Positions 51,908 through 60,632 of a DNA stretch of 64,000 nucleotides are shown piece by piece. The stretch's first letter is position 1, and each line of letters opens with the position of its first letter. Origin of the DNA: Roseobacter sp. Its GTDB lineage: Bacteria > Pseudomonadota > Alphaproteobacteria > Rhodobacterales > Rhodobacteraceae. The position numbers and the translations under genes were made by a program. The notes beneath the pieces are model-generated. The model had not been told where the DNA came from. It did no database searches and worked only from the letters and a program-made list of their open reading frames with translations. Location of the stretch: NCBI GenBank assembly GCA_024636475.1, contig JAGXHA010000106.1, positions 42,591-106,590 of the forward strand. The letters are read 5' to 3'.

Positions 51908-53367
51908 CCCGTATACTCAGCCCAGTAACCCCCCCTGCCGAAAAATTCACCGATGCTGGAAAAGCCGTGGCTCAGTTGATTGCGCTTTACAGCCAAGCAA
52001 CCGAATTTCTGACCGAGCATTTTCAAAAAGCCATGGATAACGCTGTGCCCGACACCAGGATCAGGGCGTTCTATCCGGAAATCCGCTTTACCACCTCAAG
52101 CTATGCGCAAGTGGATTCGCGTCTTTCTTTCGGGCATGTGTCGAATCCCGGCACATATGCCGCAACAATCACACGGCCCGAACTGTTCAAGAACTACCTG
52201 ACCCAGCAGATCGGACTCCTGATCGAAAACCACGGCCAACCCGTCGTGATCGGCGTTTCGGACACACCAATTCCGGTCCATTTCGCGGTCGCCAATGATA
52301 CTGCCGTGAACATCCCGCAGGAAGGGGCCGCAGATTTCACACTGCGCGACGTATTTGATGTGCCAGACCTCAGCACCACGAATGATGATATCGTGAATGG
52401 CACCTACCAGCCCGTTGACGGTGTTGGCGCGCTGGCCCCTTTCACGGCGCAGCGTGTGGATTATTCACTGGCGCGCTTGGCCCACTATACTGCAACAGAT
52501 CCCGACCATTTCCAGTGCCACGTGATGTTCACGAACTACCAGTTCTACGTCACTGAATTCGAGCAATATGCCCGCGCGATGCTGCGTGATCCCGACAGTG
52601 GCTATACCTCTTTTGTATCAACCGGCGATGTAGAGATCACAGATGGCGATGCACCCTTGCCGCCCTCGGCTAAGACGCCGCAGATGCCGACCTACCACTT
52701 GAAACGCGCCAATGGGTCGGGGATCACGTTGGTCAATATCGGCGTGGGCCCTTCCAACGCCAAAACCGCGACAGACCATATAGCGGTGCTGCGCCCTCAT
52801 GCATGGGTGATGGTCGGTCACTGTGCCGGGCTACGCAACACCCAAAAGCTGGGCGACTTCGTTCTGGCCCATGCCTATCTGCGCGAGGATCACGTATTGG
52901 ATGACGATCTGCCCGTCTGGGTTCCGATCCCGGCACTGGCTGAGATCCAGATTGCACTAGAAGATGCTGTGGAACAGGTCACCCAGCTTGAGGGGTACGA
53001 GCTGAAGCGGATCATGCGGACCGGAACGGTCGCAACAATCGACAACAGAAACTGGGAATTGCGCGATCACTCCGGCCCAGTTCAGCGGTTGTCGCAATCG
53101 CGTGCAGTCGCGCTGGACATGGAAAGCGCCACAATCGCGGCCAACGGATACCGGTTTCGCGTTCCCTATGGCACGCTTTTATGCGTGTCGGACAAGCCTT
53201 TGCATGGCGAATTAAAGCTGCCCGGCATGGCGTCAGACTTCTATAAAACCCAAGTCGCGCGTCATTTGATGATCGGCATTCGGGCAATGGAACTGCTGCG
53301 TGACATGCCGCTTGAGCGGATTCACAGCCGGAAATTACGTTCATTTGACGAAACGGCCTTTCTATAA
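51904..53367 (+). CDS. amn: AMP nucleosidase
   Basis: This 487-residue enzyme splits AMP into adenine and ribose 5-phosphate. An N-terminal AMN-specific domain (1-170) is followed by a nucleoside phosphorylase-like fold with NIGVGPSNAKTATDHIAVLRP, VGHCAGL and VALDMESATIAANGYRF. Length matches E. coli Amn. It overlaps ade by 4 bases; together they convert AMP to hypoxanthine in two steps. Confidence 0.95.
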   Translation: MTRILSPVTPPAEKFTDAGKAVAQLIALYSQATEFLTEHFQKAMDNAVPDTRIRAFYPEIRFTTSSYAQVDSRLSFGHVSNPGTYAATITRPELFKNYLTQQIGLLIENHGQPVVIGVSDTPIPVHFAVANDTAVNIPQEGAADFTLRDVFDVPDLSTTNDDIVNGTYQPVDGVGALAPFTAQRVDYSLARLAHYTATDPDHFQCHVMFTNYQFYVTEFEQYARAMLRDPDSGYTSFVSTGDVEITDGDAPLPPSAKTPQMPTYHLKRANGSGITLVNIGVGPSNAKTATDHIAVLRPHAWVMVGHCAGLRNTQKLGDFVLAHAYLREDHVLDDDLPVWVPIPALAEIQIALEDAVEQVTQLEGYELKRIMRTGTVATIDNRNWELRDHSGPVQRLSQSRAVALDMESATIAANGYRFRVPYGTLLCVSDKPLHGELKLPGMASDFYKTQVARHLMIGIRAMELLRDMPLERIHSRKLRSFDETAFL

Positions 53368-53419
53368 GCGATAAAAACAGTAAAAAACGCATGTTTCCAC
53401 TGATTATCATAGACTATTC

Positions 53420-53437
53420 GTTGTGTTATCACACAAC
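53420..53437. promoter_or_regulatory. Inverted repeat GTTGTGT-TATC-ACACAAC upstream of the HU gene
   Basis: Perfect 7-base arms around 4 bases, 58 bases before the HU start codon, at a promoter-like position. The bound regulator is unknown; spacing differs from a CRP site. Confidence 0.5.
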
Positions 53438-53494
53438 ATACCGTTACATTCCGCCCATGAGGCCCTAATTCGGGCGGACGAAGGAGAAGAAAAG

Positions 53495-53785
53495 ATGGCT
53501 ACGAAACCAATGACAAAAACCCAGCTCGTCGCAGCTTTGGCAGAAGAAATGGGCGAAGACAAAAAAACAGCAGGCGCGGCACTGGATGCAGTATGTTCTT
53601 TGATCACCAAAGAAGTATCCGGCGGTGGCGCTGTCACTCTTCCGGGGATCGGCAAGATCTACTGCCGTGAACGCCCCGAGCGTATGGTGCGCAACCCTGC
53701 CACCGGCGAACAATTCAAGAAAGAAGCGGATAAGGTCGTCAAGATGACCATCGCAAAAGCGCTGAAAGACAGCGTGAACGAATAA
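53495..53785 (+). CDS. HU-family DNA-binding protein
   Basis: This 96-residue protein has the HU/IHF fold: N-terminal helices (MTKTQLVAALAEEMGEDKKTAGAAL), then the beta arm region with LPGIGKIYCRERPERMVRNPATGEQ, a slightly altered form of the usual GFGxFxxxxRxxRxGRNPxTGE. The ATG follows AAGGAGAAGAAAAG. The arm motif and the basic C-terminus support nucleoid binding. A terminator follows. Confidence 0.92.
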   Translation: MATKPMTKTQLVAALAEEMGEDKKTAGAALDAVCSLITKEVSGGGAVTLPGIGKIYCRERPERMVRNPATGEQFKKEADKVVKMTIAKALKDSVNE

Positions 53786-53808
53786 ATCTGGCATCAGATT
53801 TTGATGAA

Positions 53809-53832
53809 GGGTCGCCTTGGGGCGGCCCTTTT
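53809..53832 (+). terminator. Intrinsic terminator of the HU gene
   Basis: GGGTCGCC (53809-53816) pairs with GGCGGCCC (53821-53828) with one T-G wobble and is followed by TTTT. Confidence 0.85.
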
Positions 53833-53926
53833 GCGTTTGGGGCGGGGCAGCGTGGCGCGGAACGTGCTTGCTCTTGGTGTGCTTCTCGGAAATGGTTCGC
53901 AGGATTAAGAAACGGAAAGGCCCCCC

Positions 53927-54796
53927 ATGGACATTCGCGCAATTCTTGTGGGCCTGGCCTTTGCCTTGATGTGGTCTTCTGCCTTTACGTCGGCGCGGAT
54001 CATCGTGACAGATGCGTCACCGCTGATGGCCTTGTCGGCCCGCTATCTTATATCGGGATTACTGGGTGTCGGCATCGCGTTGGCCATGGGTCAGACATGG
54101 CGGCTGACACCCGCACAATGGCGCGCAACAATCATCTTTGGCATCCTTCAGAACGCAGTCTATTTGGGCCTGAACTTTGTGGCGATGCAAACGGTGCAAG
54201 CATCGCTGGCAGCGATCATCGCTTCGACCATGCCACTTTTGGTTGGTTTGGCCACCTGGCTGTTTCTGGGTGAAAAGCTCAAGCCGCTTGGCATCGCTGG
54301 GCTGGTGGCCGGTGTCATCGGCGTGACCATCATTATGGGCGCACGGATCAATGGCGGGGTAGACCTGATGGGCGTGTTGCTGTGCGGGGTTGGCGCGTTG
54401 GCGCTTACCGCAGCCACACTCATGGTGCGGGGTGCCACGTCTGGCGGGAATTTCCTGATGGTCGTTGGCTTGCAGATGCTTGTCGGGTGCATCACGCTGT
54501 CCATCGCTACAGTTCTGTTCGAAACTCCGCGCATCTCGCCCAGCTGGCCGCTTTTGGGTGCCTTTGTTTATACCTGCCTTGTGCCGGGTCTGTTGGCGAC
54601 GGTCGTGTGGTTCTGGTTGGTCAACCGCATCGGGGCAACACGGGCTGCAACGTTCCATTTCCTCAACCCTTTCTTTGGGGTCGCGATTGCATGGCTTCTG
54701 CTAAGCGAGCCTTTGGGCACGCAAGATATCGTGGGTGTGGTTGTAATCGCGTTCGGAATCCTGGCGGTCCAGCTGTCACGACAGCGCTCTGCCTGA
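53927..54796 (+). CDS. DMT-superfamily (EamA) transporter
   Basis: This 289-residue inner-membrane protein has ten hydrophobic segments in two EamA repeats; the N-terminus LVGLAFALMWSSAFTSARIIV and PLLVGLATWLFLGEKLKPLG are typical of amino-acid or metabolite exporters. The substrate is unknown. It is convergent with the glutathione peroxidase gene. Confidence 0.87.
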   Translation: MDIRAILVGLAFALMWSSAFTSARIIVTDASPLMALSARYLISGLLGVGIALAMGQTWRLTPAQWRATIIFGILQNAVYLGLNFVAMQTVQASLAAIIASTMPLLVGLATWLFLGEKLKPLGIAGLVAGVIGVTIIMGARINGGVDLMGVLLCGVGALALTAATLMVRGATSGGNFLMVVGLQMLVGCITLSIATVLFETPRISPSWPLLGAFVYTCLVPGLLATVVWFWLVNRIGATRAATFHFLNPFFGVAIAWLLLSEPLGTQDIVGVVVIAFGILAVQLSRQRSA

Positions 54797-54853
54797 AGCG
54801 GTCGCAGCCAGCGAGGTCAGGAAAATCAGGAACTTTCGGATCGCCCTATTTGC

Positions 54854-55375
54854 CTAGTTCAGAAGCTTTTCGATCTGGTGGACGATTTTAGCAGACTGAG
54901 GTTTGGTAGACGATCCCCACGAAGCCACAATCTTACCGTCCGGGCCGATCAAAATCTTGTTAAAGTTCCAGCGCGGGACAAACCCGGTTTCAGCCGCGAC
55001 CGCTTTGTAGAACGGATGGGCCTTGCCCCCTTTTACGTGCTCCAGATCGGTCATCGGCAAATCAAGGGCAAAATTCAGCTCACAGAACTCTTTAACCTGA
55101 TCGGCACTCGCAAGCTCTTGGTTGAAGTCATCCGAGGGCACGGCCAACACAATCAAACCGCGCTCGCGATATTGATCATAAAGCGCCTGCAATCCGTCAT
55201 ACTGATAGGTGAAACCACACTGCGATGCTGTGTTCACCACCAGAACCGGCTGGCCTGCCCAGTCAGACATATTCAGCGTTCCCCCATCGATTGACGCGAA
55301 CTGAAAATCCCGAGGCATCGCCCACGCGCCTGCAGCCCAAAATGTGCTCAGTAAAATAACCAAAACATAGCGCAT
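54854..55375 (-). CDS. Glutathione peroxidase family protein, exported
   Basis: This 173-residue protein has a signal peptide (VLVILLSTFWAAGAWA-MP) and the GPx core. The active-site Cys lies in VVNTASQCGFTYQYDGLQ, with the later WNFNKILIG supplying the Trp and Asn of the catalytic tetrad. A Cys replaces selenocysteine, as usual in bacteria. Export to the periplasm sets it apart from cytosolic BtuE-like enzymes; it probably uses thioredoxin-like reductants there. It is divergent from msrBA, making an oxidative-damage gene neighbourhood. Confidence 0.9.
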   Translation of the reverse strand: MRYVLVILLSTFWAAGAWAMPRDFQFASIDGGTLNMSDWAGQPVLVVNTASQCGFTYQYDGLQALYDQYRERGLIVLAVPSDDFNQELASADQVKEFCELNFALDLPMTDLEHVKGGKAHPFYKAVAAETGFVPRWNFNKILIGPDGKIVASWGSSTKPQSAKIVHQIEKLLN

Positions 55376-55511
55376 GTCTTATTCCCCGTTTCTGATTATG
55401 GCCTTGTTATACAACGTTCCGTTCTCACAGAAAGTTGCATTATCCAGACAAACCCTTTGAATATCTTTTACCAGCACCATTTAAGGTATCAAAGACGCAA
55501 AGGAGACATCC

Positions 55512-55961
55512 ATGCCCACCTATGAAAAATCACATGACGCCATCGCGGCCTTGTCGCCCGAAGAATACCGCGTCACCCAACAAAGCGGGACGGAACGCCC
55601 CGGCACCGGTAAGCTGCTGAATAACAAGGAACCCGGCATTTACGTTGATATCGTTTCAGGCGAACCGCTATTTGCATCGGCTGACAAATACGAATCCGGC
55701 TGTGGTTGGCCCAGCTTTACGAAGCCGATCGAACCCGCCTATGTAAGCGAGTTAAGCGACACCACCCTTGGCATGACCCGCACCGAAGTACGCAGCACCC
55801 ACGGCGACAGCCATTTGGGTCACGTGTTTCCCGATGGGCCACGCGACAGGGGCGGTTTGCGCTATTGCATCAACTCGGCCTCGTTACGGTTTGTGCATCG
55901 TGACGATATGGAAGACGAAGGCTACGGCGAATACATCAACCAAGTGGAGGACGCAGCATGA
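55512..55961 (+). CDS. msrB: Peptide-methionine (R)-S-oxide reductase
   Basis: This 149-residue MsrB has the [12 protein letters not shown] motif (about residue 58) and the catalytic Cys in [13 protein letters not shown] (about residue 118). It reduces Met-R-sulfoxide in proteins. The zinc-binding CxxC pairs of some MsrB proteins are missing, a known variant. AAAGGAGACATCC precedes the ATG. It overlaps msrA as ATGA, so both stereoisomers are handled by one operon. Confidence 0.94.
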   Translation: MPTYEKSHDAIAALSPEEYRVTQQSGTERPGTGKLLNNKEPGIYVDIVSGEPLFASADKYESGCGWPSFTKPIEPAYVSELSDTTLGMTRTEVRSTHGDSHLGHVFPDGPRDRGGLRYCINSASLRFVHRDDMEDEGYGEYINQVEDAA

Positions 55962-56467
55962 GCAAACAACGCGCAGTATTGGCCGGAGGGTGCTTTTGGG
56001 GCATGCAAGACCTGATCCGCAAACGCGACGGGGTCATTTCCACCCGCGTCGGCTATTCGGGGGGGGAGGTTCCAAACGCCACCTATCGCAACCACGGCAC
56101 GCACGCCGAAGCGATCGAGGTGATCTTCAACGATGACGTGCTTAGCTATCGTGATCTGCTTGAGTTGTTCTTCCAGATCCACGATCCGTCAACATTGAAC
56201 CGCCAGGGCAATGATCGCGGCGTCAGCTATCGGTCGGCAATCTATTATGAAGACGAGGAACAGAAAGCCGTCGCTTTGGATACCATAGCAGATGTGAACG
56301 CTTCAGGCATCTGGCCCGGCAAGGTCGTGACCGAGGTCGAACCCGTTGGCGATTTCTGGGAGGCGGAACCCGAACATCAAGACTATCTTGATCGCATTCC
56401 GAATGGCTACACCTGCCATTTCCCCCGCCCCGATTGGGTTCTGCCCAAGCGCGCAGCGGCTGAATGA
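55958..56467 (+). CDS. msrA: Peptide-methionine (S)-S-oxide reductase
   Basis: This 169-residue MsrA has the catalytic motif [11 protein letters not shown] at residues 10-20 and [16 protein letters not shown], followed by YRSAIYY. It reduces Met-S-sulfoxide. The C-terminal recycling cysteines of E. coli MsrA are reduced to one visible Cys ([10 protein letters not shown]). It is coupled to msrB and ended by a hairpin at 56471-56494. Confidence 0.94.
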   Translation: MSKQRAVLAGGCFWGMQDLIRKRDGVISTRVGYSGGEVPNATYRNHGTHAEAIEVIFNDDVLSYRDLLELFFQIHDPSTLNRQGNDRGVSYRSAIYYEDEEQKAVALDTIADVNASGIWPGKVVTEVEPVGDFWEAEPEHQDYLDRIPNGYTCHFPRPDWVLPKRAAAE

Positions 56468-56470
56468 ACA

Positions 56471-56494
56471 AAGGGCGGGGTGCTCCCCCGCCTT
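56471..56494 (+). terminator. Hairpin behind msrA
   Basis: A G-rich arm (56472-56480) pairs with CCCCGCCTT (56486-56494) around TGCTC, three bases past the msrA stop. No T-run follows, so termination may be partial. Confidence 0.6.
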
Positions 56495-56743
56495 CTAAGT
56501 TCTTAAATCTGCCTTGCAGTACGAAGGCTGGGTTAAATCCATACTCTGCTTCCAGCTCATCTTTCTTGCAGATCTGCAGGAAAGATTGAAAATGAACCAA
56601 GTACAGGGCAAATCACTACGATATTTCTCATTACCAGATCTGATCGTTACTACACGTATGAATAGAAAGACATTATGTTGAAAATGTGTTTCTGACGCGA
56701 AAAGTTAACGAAAGGTTAACAGGTCAATTTGGCAAAATTGCCT
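56495..56743. other. Intergenic region with an orphan CtrA-type site
   Basis: About 250 bases between the convergent msrA and hydantoinase genes show no convincing gene. The only notable signal is the TTAA-N7-TTAAC site at 56705-56720. A minus-strand frame starting at 56600 reads as protein-like for about 34 codons but then runs through the terminator hairpin and into antisense of msrA. Confidence 0.5.
56705..56720 (+). promoter_or_regulatory. CtrA-type site TTAA-N7-TTAAC
   Basis: TTAACGAAAGGTTAAC matches the full CtrA consensus exactly. No plus-strand gene starts downstream, since the hydantoinase gene ends at 56744 on the minus strand, so the target is unclear. Confidence 0.5.
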
Positions 56744-58750
56744 TTATCCACTTGCTACCCTTGGGCGGCCTGTAGCCTCGACAGTGATGATTGCCTCGAT
56801 GAAGACTTCGCGGCCTTCCACACCGGCCGTGCGAATGTCGTGATTAACACTGACCTGTATATCTGCGGCCCCTGCCAACTGCGCATCAGACAGCGCTTTG
56901 TGGCGCAACACCTCCTCAAGTCGTGACAAGGCGCTTTGCTGATCGCCAAAATCCTGCGGGCCACTGTCCAGATGGACCCGGAACTTTCCCTCACTGGGAG
57001 ATGTGACCGTCCCGCTTTCACGCATTGTCACACGGCCCACAACGGCGCCTATGGCATTTGCGACACCTGCGTGCTCTGGCAGGATCATATTGGCACCAAG
57101 GGCCACACCCACGGCTGGGTAATACGCAGGTGCAGAAGCCCCAAGCCCGATCACCGGCACATTCAGCGCGGCATCAATGCGCAACAAGCCTCGATGCCCC
57201 TTCAGGCCGCGTTGCAACAGAACATGGCGCGCCAGCACGTCAGGTGCGCCATCAAATGCCGGGTCTTCTTCGGCAAAGACAGTTTCCAACAACGCGAGGG
57301 CCGTTTGCCGGGTCAGTTGGTCCACAATCATCTGCGCCATCACGTCAGGATCAGGGGCCAGCATTTCGCCAGCACCCGTGCGGCGGCGGCCAAACAATCG
57401 CAAGGCTTTGCGTGCGGCATCAGCATCCCAAGCGTCAACGCGGCCCAGTGCATGGCTTGCGTCCGACGGCGTCACGCCGGCAAGCTGAACAAGCCCCCGT
57501 TCGACCAGGCGTTTCAGCGCGCCCGTTTCGATCCGCGACCGCAATATATCACCCAGCGGATGCAAACCGTCACCCATGCGATACAGCAAGGTCTCTTCCC
57601 TTGGCCCAAGTCCCTCCAGGGTCTGGCCTGCGACCGCCCGCACAAACCGCCCGTCGAATTCCCCCGGCGTTGTAGTGCGCAATTGCGCGTCAAGCGTTGC
57701 ATGAACGATCTGCGGATCATCGATGGCAATCAGGGCCACGGGCAGCAAACGCTTTGGCCCCAGTGTGACACCGCCTTGCAATCCTTCGGTCAGGAAATGC
57801 AGCTCGCTGTCACCACCAAGCCCGGTGGTGCGCATGGCAACCGCTTCGACCATGGTGCGGTAAGGGCCGACCTGCGCCCCTGCAGGGTCAATCGCAGGTC
57901 GCCCGCCGCGCAGCAGTGCCACATCGGTCGTCGTGCCGCCAATGTCGCTGACCAGGGCGAAATCCGCGCCCGTCATCCAACATGCGCCGACAATCGACGC
58001 CGCTGGGCCGCTCAGGATTGTCTCTATCGGGCGCTCGCGTGCTTGGGCGGACGATATCAGCGCACCGTCACCGCGCACGACCATGAGCGGTGCGGTGACC
58101 CCGATTTCGACCAGTACATCCTCGGCGCGGCCAATCAGCCGGTCGATCATCCCGATCAGACGCGCATTCAAAACCGCTGTCAGCGCGCGTTTTGGCCCGT
58201 TCAGCTTGGCCGACAACTGATGCGAGGATGATACCGGCCTGCTGGTCAGTTGTGCCACCATCGCTGCGACGCGCAGTTCATGGGCAGGATTTCGGGTTGC
58301 GAACTGGCTGGCAACGGCAAAGCCACTTACGTCGTCTTTGTGCGCATCCAGAAATGCGGTTAACGCCCCCTCGTCCAGCGGCACAGCCTCGCCGCCTGCA
58401 TGGTTGTGGCCACCCGCCAACACCAGATAGGGATCGCCTTTCAGCGCGTCCGCCAAACCGTGAGCCTGCAAATCGCGTTCCTTGAAGCCCACATAGATCA
58501 GCGCAACGCGCCCGCCTTGCCCTTCAACCAATGCATTTGTCGCGAGGGTCGTTGACAAGGACGCAAGCGATACCTCTCCCGCCTCGGCACCAGCCTCGGC
58601 CAGCACGGCACGCACAGCATTGCCAATACCAATCGCAAGATCATTCCGTGTCGTCAGCGCCTTTGCCGATGCGACTACGACTTTCTCGTCCCGGATCAGC
58701 ACCGCATCGGTATAGGTTCCGCCTGTATCAACACCCAGCAGCAACGCCAT
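56744..58750 (-). CDS. Hydantoinase/oxoprolinase subunit A-like protein
   Basis: This 668-residue protein belongs to the HyuA/OplA (ATP-dependent N-methylhydantoinase A) family of the actin-like ATPase fold. Motifs: GVDTGGTYTDAVLI at the N-terminus, LSTTLATNALVEG, ILSGPAASIVGA and SDIGGTTTDVALL in the middle. The HyuB partner gene, usually adjacent, is absent here. It is separate from the prokaryotic-type pxpABC 5-oxoprolinase genes at 17-19.6 kb and probably acts on another cyclic amide. Confidence 0.88.
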   Translation of the reverse strand: MALLLGVDTGGTYTDAVLIRDEKVVVASAKALTTRNDLAIGIGNAVRAVLAEAGAEAGEVSLASLSTTLATNALVEGQGGRVALIYVGFKERDLQAHGLADALKGDPYLVLAGGHNHAGGEAVPLDEGALTAFLDAHKDDVSGFAVASQFATRNPAHELRVAAMVAQLTSRPVSSSHQLSAKLNGPKRALTAVLNARLIGMIDRLIGRAEDVLVEIGVTAPLMVVRGDGALISSAQARERPIETILSGPAASIVGACWMTGADFALVSDIGGTTTDVALLRGGRPAIDPAGAQVGPYRTMVEAVAMRTTGLGGDSELHFLTEGLQGGVTLGPKRLLPVALIAIDDPQIVHATLDAQLRTTTPGEFDGRFVRAVAGQTLEGLGPREETLLYRMGDGLHPLGDILRSRIETGALKRLVERGLVQLAGVTPSDASHALGRVDAWDADAARKALRLFGRRRTGAGEMLAPDPDVMAQMIVDQLTRQTALALLETVFAEEDPAFDGAPDVLARHVLLQRGLKGHRGLLRIDAALNVPVIGLGASAPAYYPAVGVALGANMILPEHAGVANAIGAVVGRVTMRESGTVTSPSEGKFRVHLDSGPQDFGDQQSALSRLEEVLRHKALSDAQLAGAADIQVSVNHDIRTAGVEGREVFIEAIITVEATGRPRVASG

Positions 58751-58814
58751 CGTCTTCTCCTAAAGCCATGGAAAGGGTTTAGAGATTACGCTGGCCGGGT
58801 CCAGCCCGATTACG

Positions 58815-59843
58815 TCATTTCGCAGCCAATCGCCCCACGGCCCAACGCGCGGCCTCGGCAACGGTCGCATCCGGATCATCTACGAGTGTCTGAGCAACGG
58901 CACCAAGGCGGGGCGTGCCCGAATTGCCAATCGCGTAAAGTACGTTTCGAACAAATCGGTCGCGCCCAATACGCTTGATCGGCGATCCTGAAAAATGCGC
59001 CCTGAATGCAGCATCATCCAACACGGCAAGTTCTGCCAAATCCGGCGGGCCAGTATCGCCGTGATACCGAAGATCACTTGCCGCTACGGCGAACTTGTTC
59101 CAAGGACAGGCCGCAAGACAATCATCACAGCCATAAATCCGGTTGCCCATTTTGGCACGCAGTGCCAGATCAACCGGGCCTTTATGTTCAATCGTAAGGT
59201 AGGATATGCAGCGCCGCGCATCCAGGCGATAAGGTGCCGGGAAAGCGTTTGTGGGGCACGCAGTCAGACAAGATCGGCAGGACCCGCAATGATCCACCTC
59301 TGCCGCGTCAACGGGCAGGTCCAAGGTCGTAAAGATTGCTCCCAGAAAAGCCCAGTTGCCCCAATCCCTGCTGACCAGATTGGTGTGCTTGCCTTGCCAC
59401 CCCAACCCGGCAGCTTCTCCCAAAGGCTTTTCGGGCACAGGCGCTGTGTCAACGAAAACCTTCACCTCGCAGGGTTCTTGTTCGATCAGCCAACGCGCCA
59501 GCCGCTTGAGCCGTTTTTTTACGACATCATGGTAATCGCGCCCTTGGGCATAAACCGATATCGCTGCCTTTTCAGGTTCAGCCAGGACTGCCGTTGGATC
59601 ATGTTCAGGCGTATAGCTTTCCGCCAGCATAATCACCGACCGTGCCTCGGGCCAAAGCGCACCCGGATCGCCCCGCCACGCCATTCGCTCTGCCATCCAT
59701 GACATCTGCCCGTGATAGCCGGCCTGAACGAAAGCCGCCAACCGCTCTGGCACATCCGGCACATCTGAGGGTCGGCACACGCGGCATGCAACAAACCCTT
59801 CTTTCAGGGCTTGGGACACCAAACGATCCTTCAGACTGTCCAT
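58815..59843 (-). CDS. queG: Epoxyqueuosine reductase
   Basis: This 342-residue iron-sulfur, cobalamin-dependent enzyme reduces epoxyqueuosine to queuosine in tRNA. The two 4Fe-4S motifs are [16 protein letters not shown] and [10 protein letters not shown] (about residues 187-250), and a C-terminal HEAT-like segment follows. The ATG at 59841-59843 lies 3 bases behind a copy of the dispersed 3'-end element, whose AGAGAAG tail may act as its ribosome site. Confidence 0.93.
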   Translation of the reverse strand: MDSLKDRLVSQALKEGFVACRVCRPSDVPDVPERLAAFVQAGYHGQMSWMAERMAWRGDPGALWPEARSVIMLAESYTPEHDPTAVLAEPEKAAISVYAQGRDYHDVVKKRLKRLARWLIEQEPCEVKVFVDTAPVPEKPLGEAAGLGWQGKHTNLVSRDWGNWAFLGAIFTTLDLPVDAAEVDHCGSCRSCLTACPTNAFPAPYRLDARRCISYLTIEHKGPVDLALRAKMGNRIYGCDDCLAACPWNKFAVAASDLRYHGDTGPPDLAELAVLDDAAFRAHFSGSPIKRIGRDRFVRNVLYAIGNSGTPRLGAVAQTLVDDPDATVAEAARWAVGRLAAK

Positions 59844-59845
59844 GT

Positions 59846-59896
59846 CTTCTCTGGCTCAGAAATATCCTCGGGGGTATGGGGGCAGACAGCCCCCAT
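59846..59896 (-). repeat. Dispersed 3'-end element, copy 3 (between gst and queG)
   Basis: On the minus strand, behind the GST stop: GATGGGGGCTGTCTGCCCCC hairpin, CCCCCGAGGATATTT, then GAGCCAGAGAAGA immediately before the queG start. It is nearly identical to copy 1. Confidence 0.78.
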
Positions 59897-59906
59897 CGCT
59901 GTCAGA

Positions 59907-60572
59907 TTAAAAATCAAGGTCATTATAGTGCTTTGGCGGCGGGAACCCCGGCACCTGATCCGCCAGCAACGACCGGAACGCAGGGCGCGACTTGATCTTG
60001 GCATACCAGTCCTTGACCACATCGGACCGGTTCCAGTCCACGTCCGAAATATAATCCAGCGACGACAGATGCGCAGCGGCAGCAAAATCTGCCAGCGTCA
60101 TCACATCACCTGCCAGCCAGCGCCGGTGATCCAGCAACCAAGCCATATAGTCGATATGATATTTGATCGCTTTCGCCCCGTCCTTGACGTTGCGGCTGTC
60201 AGGAAAGCCCTGTCCCATGACCTTTTTATTGACCCGCTCGTACAATAGTTTCGCTGTCACTTCAGTGTGGAACTTGTCGTCAAACCAATTCACCAAACGG
60301 CGTACTTCCAGCCGTTTGACGGGATCAGAAGGCATCAGCGACGGCTCCGGCCGGGTTTCCTCGATATACTCGCAGATCGCAGCACTTTCAGACATGATGA
60401 TTCCGTCCAACTGCAGGACTGGCACCTTACCTGCGGGGTTGCGGCGCATGAAGTCAGGGTCTTGCTCCCAATACCGCTCCTCTACCCGCTCCACCTCAAT
60501 CTTTTTTTCGGCCAGACTTAGCCTGACCTTTCGACAGAAAGGGGACAGCGGGACGTGGTACAGGCGGGCCAT
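59907..60572 (-). CDS. Glutathione S-transferase family protein
   Basis: This 221-residue GST has a thioredoxin-like N-terminal domain (LYHVPLSPFCRKVRLSLAEK with a Cys-containing CxxS-like position, KVPVLQLDG, SAAICEYIEE) and a helical C-terminal domain. The SPFCRKVR motif resembles omega- or beta-like GSTs and glutathionyl reductases rather than typical conjugating enzymes. It is followed by the dispersed element and queG. Confidence 0.87.
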   Translation of the reverse strand: MARLYHVPLSPFCRKVRLSLAEKKIEVERVEERYWEQDPDFMRRNPAGKVPVLQLDGIIMSESAAICEYIEETRPEPSLMPSDPVKRLEVRRLVNWFDDKFHTEVTAKLLYERVNKKVMGQGFPDSRNVKDGAKAIKYHIDYMAWLLDHRRWLAGDVMTLADFAAAAHLSSLDYISDVDWNRSDVVKDWYAKIKSRPAFRSLLADQVPGFPPPKHYNDLDF

Positions 60573-60632
60573 ATTTGGGTTCCAGAACTAATGATAAACG
60601 TATTCCCCTCATGCCTGTGTTATCGGGTGTTT

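Noticed and set aside
56223..56600. Minus-strand frame starting MVHFQSFLQICKKDELEAEYGF
   Set aside because: The first 34 codons look protein-like, but the frame runs through the msrA terminator hairpin and then antisense to msrA; no stop before that and no ribosome site.
56936..58231. 431-codon plus-strand open frame antisense to the hydantoinase gene
   Set aside because: It is the shadow of a well-conserved HyuA-type gene, with no ribosome site and unnatural composition.
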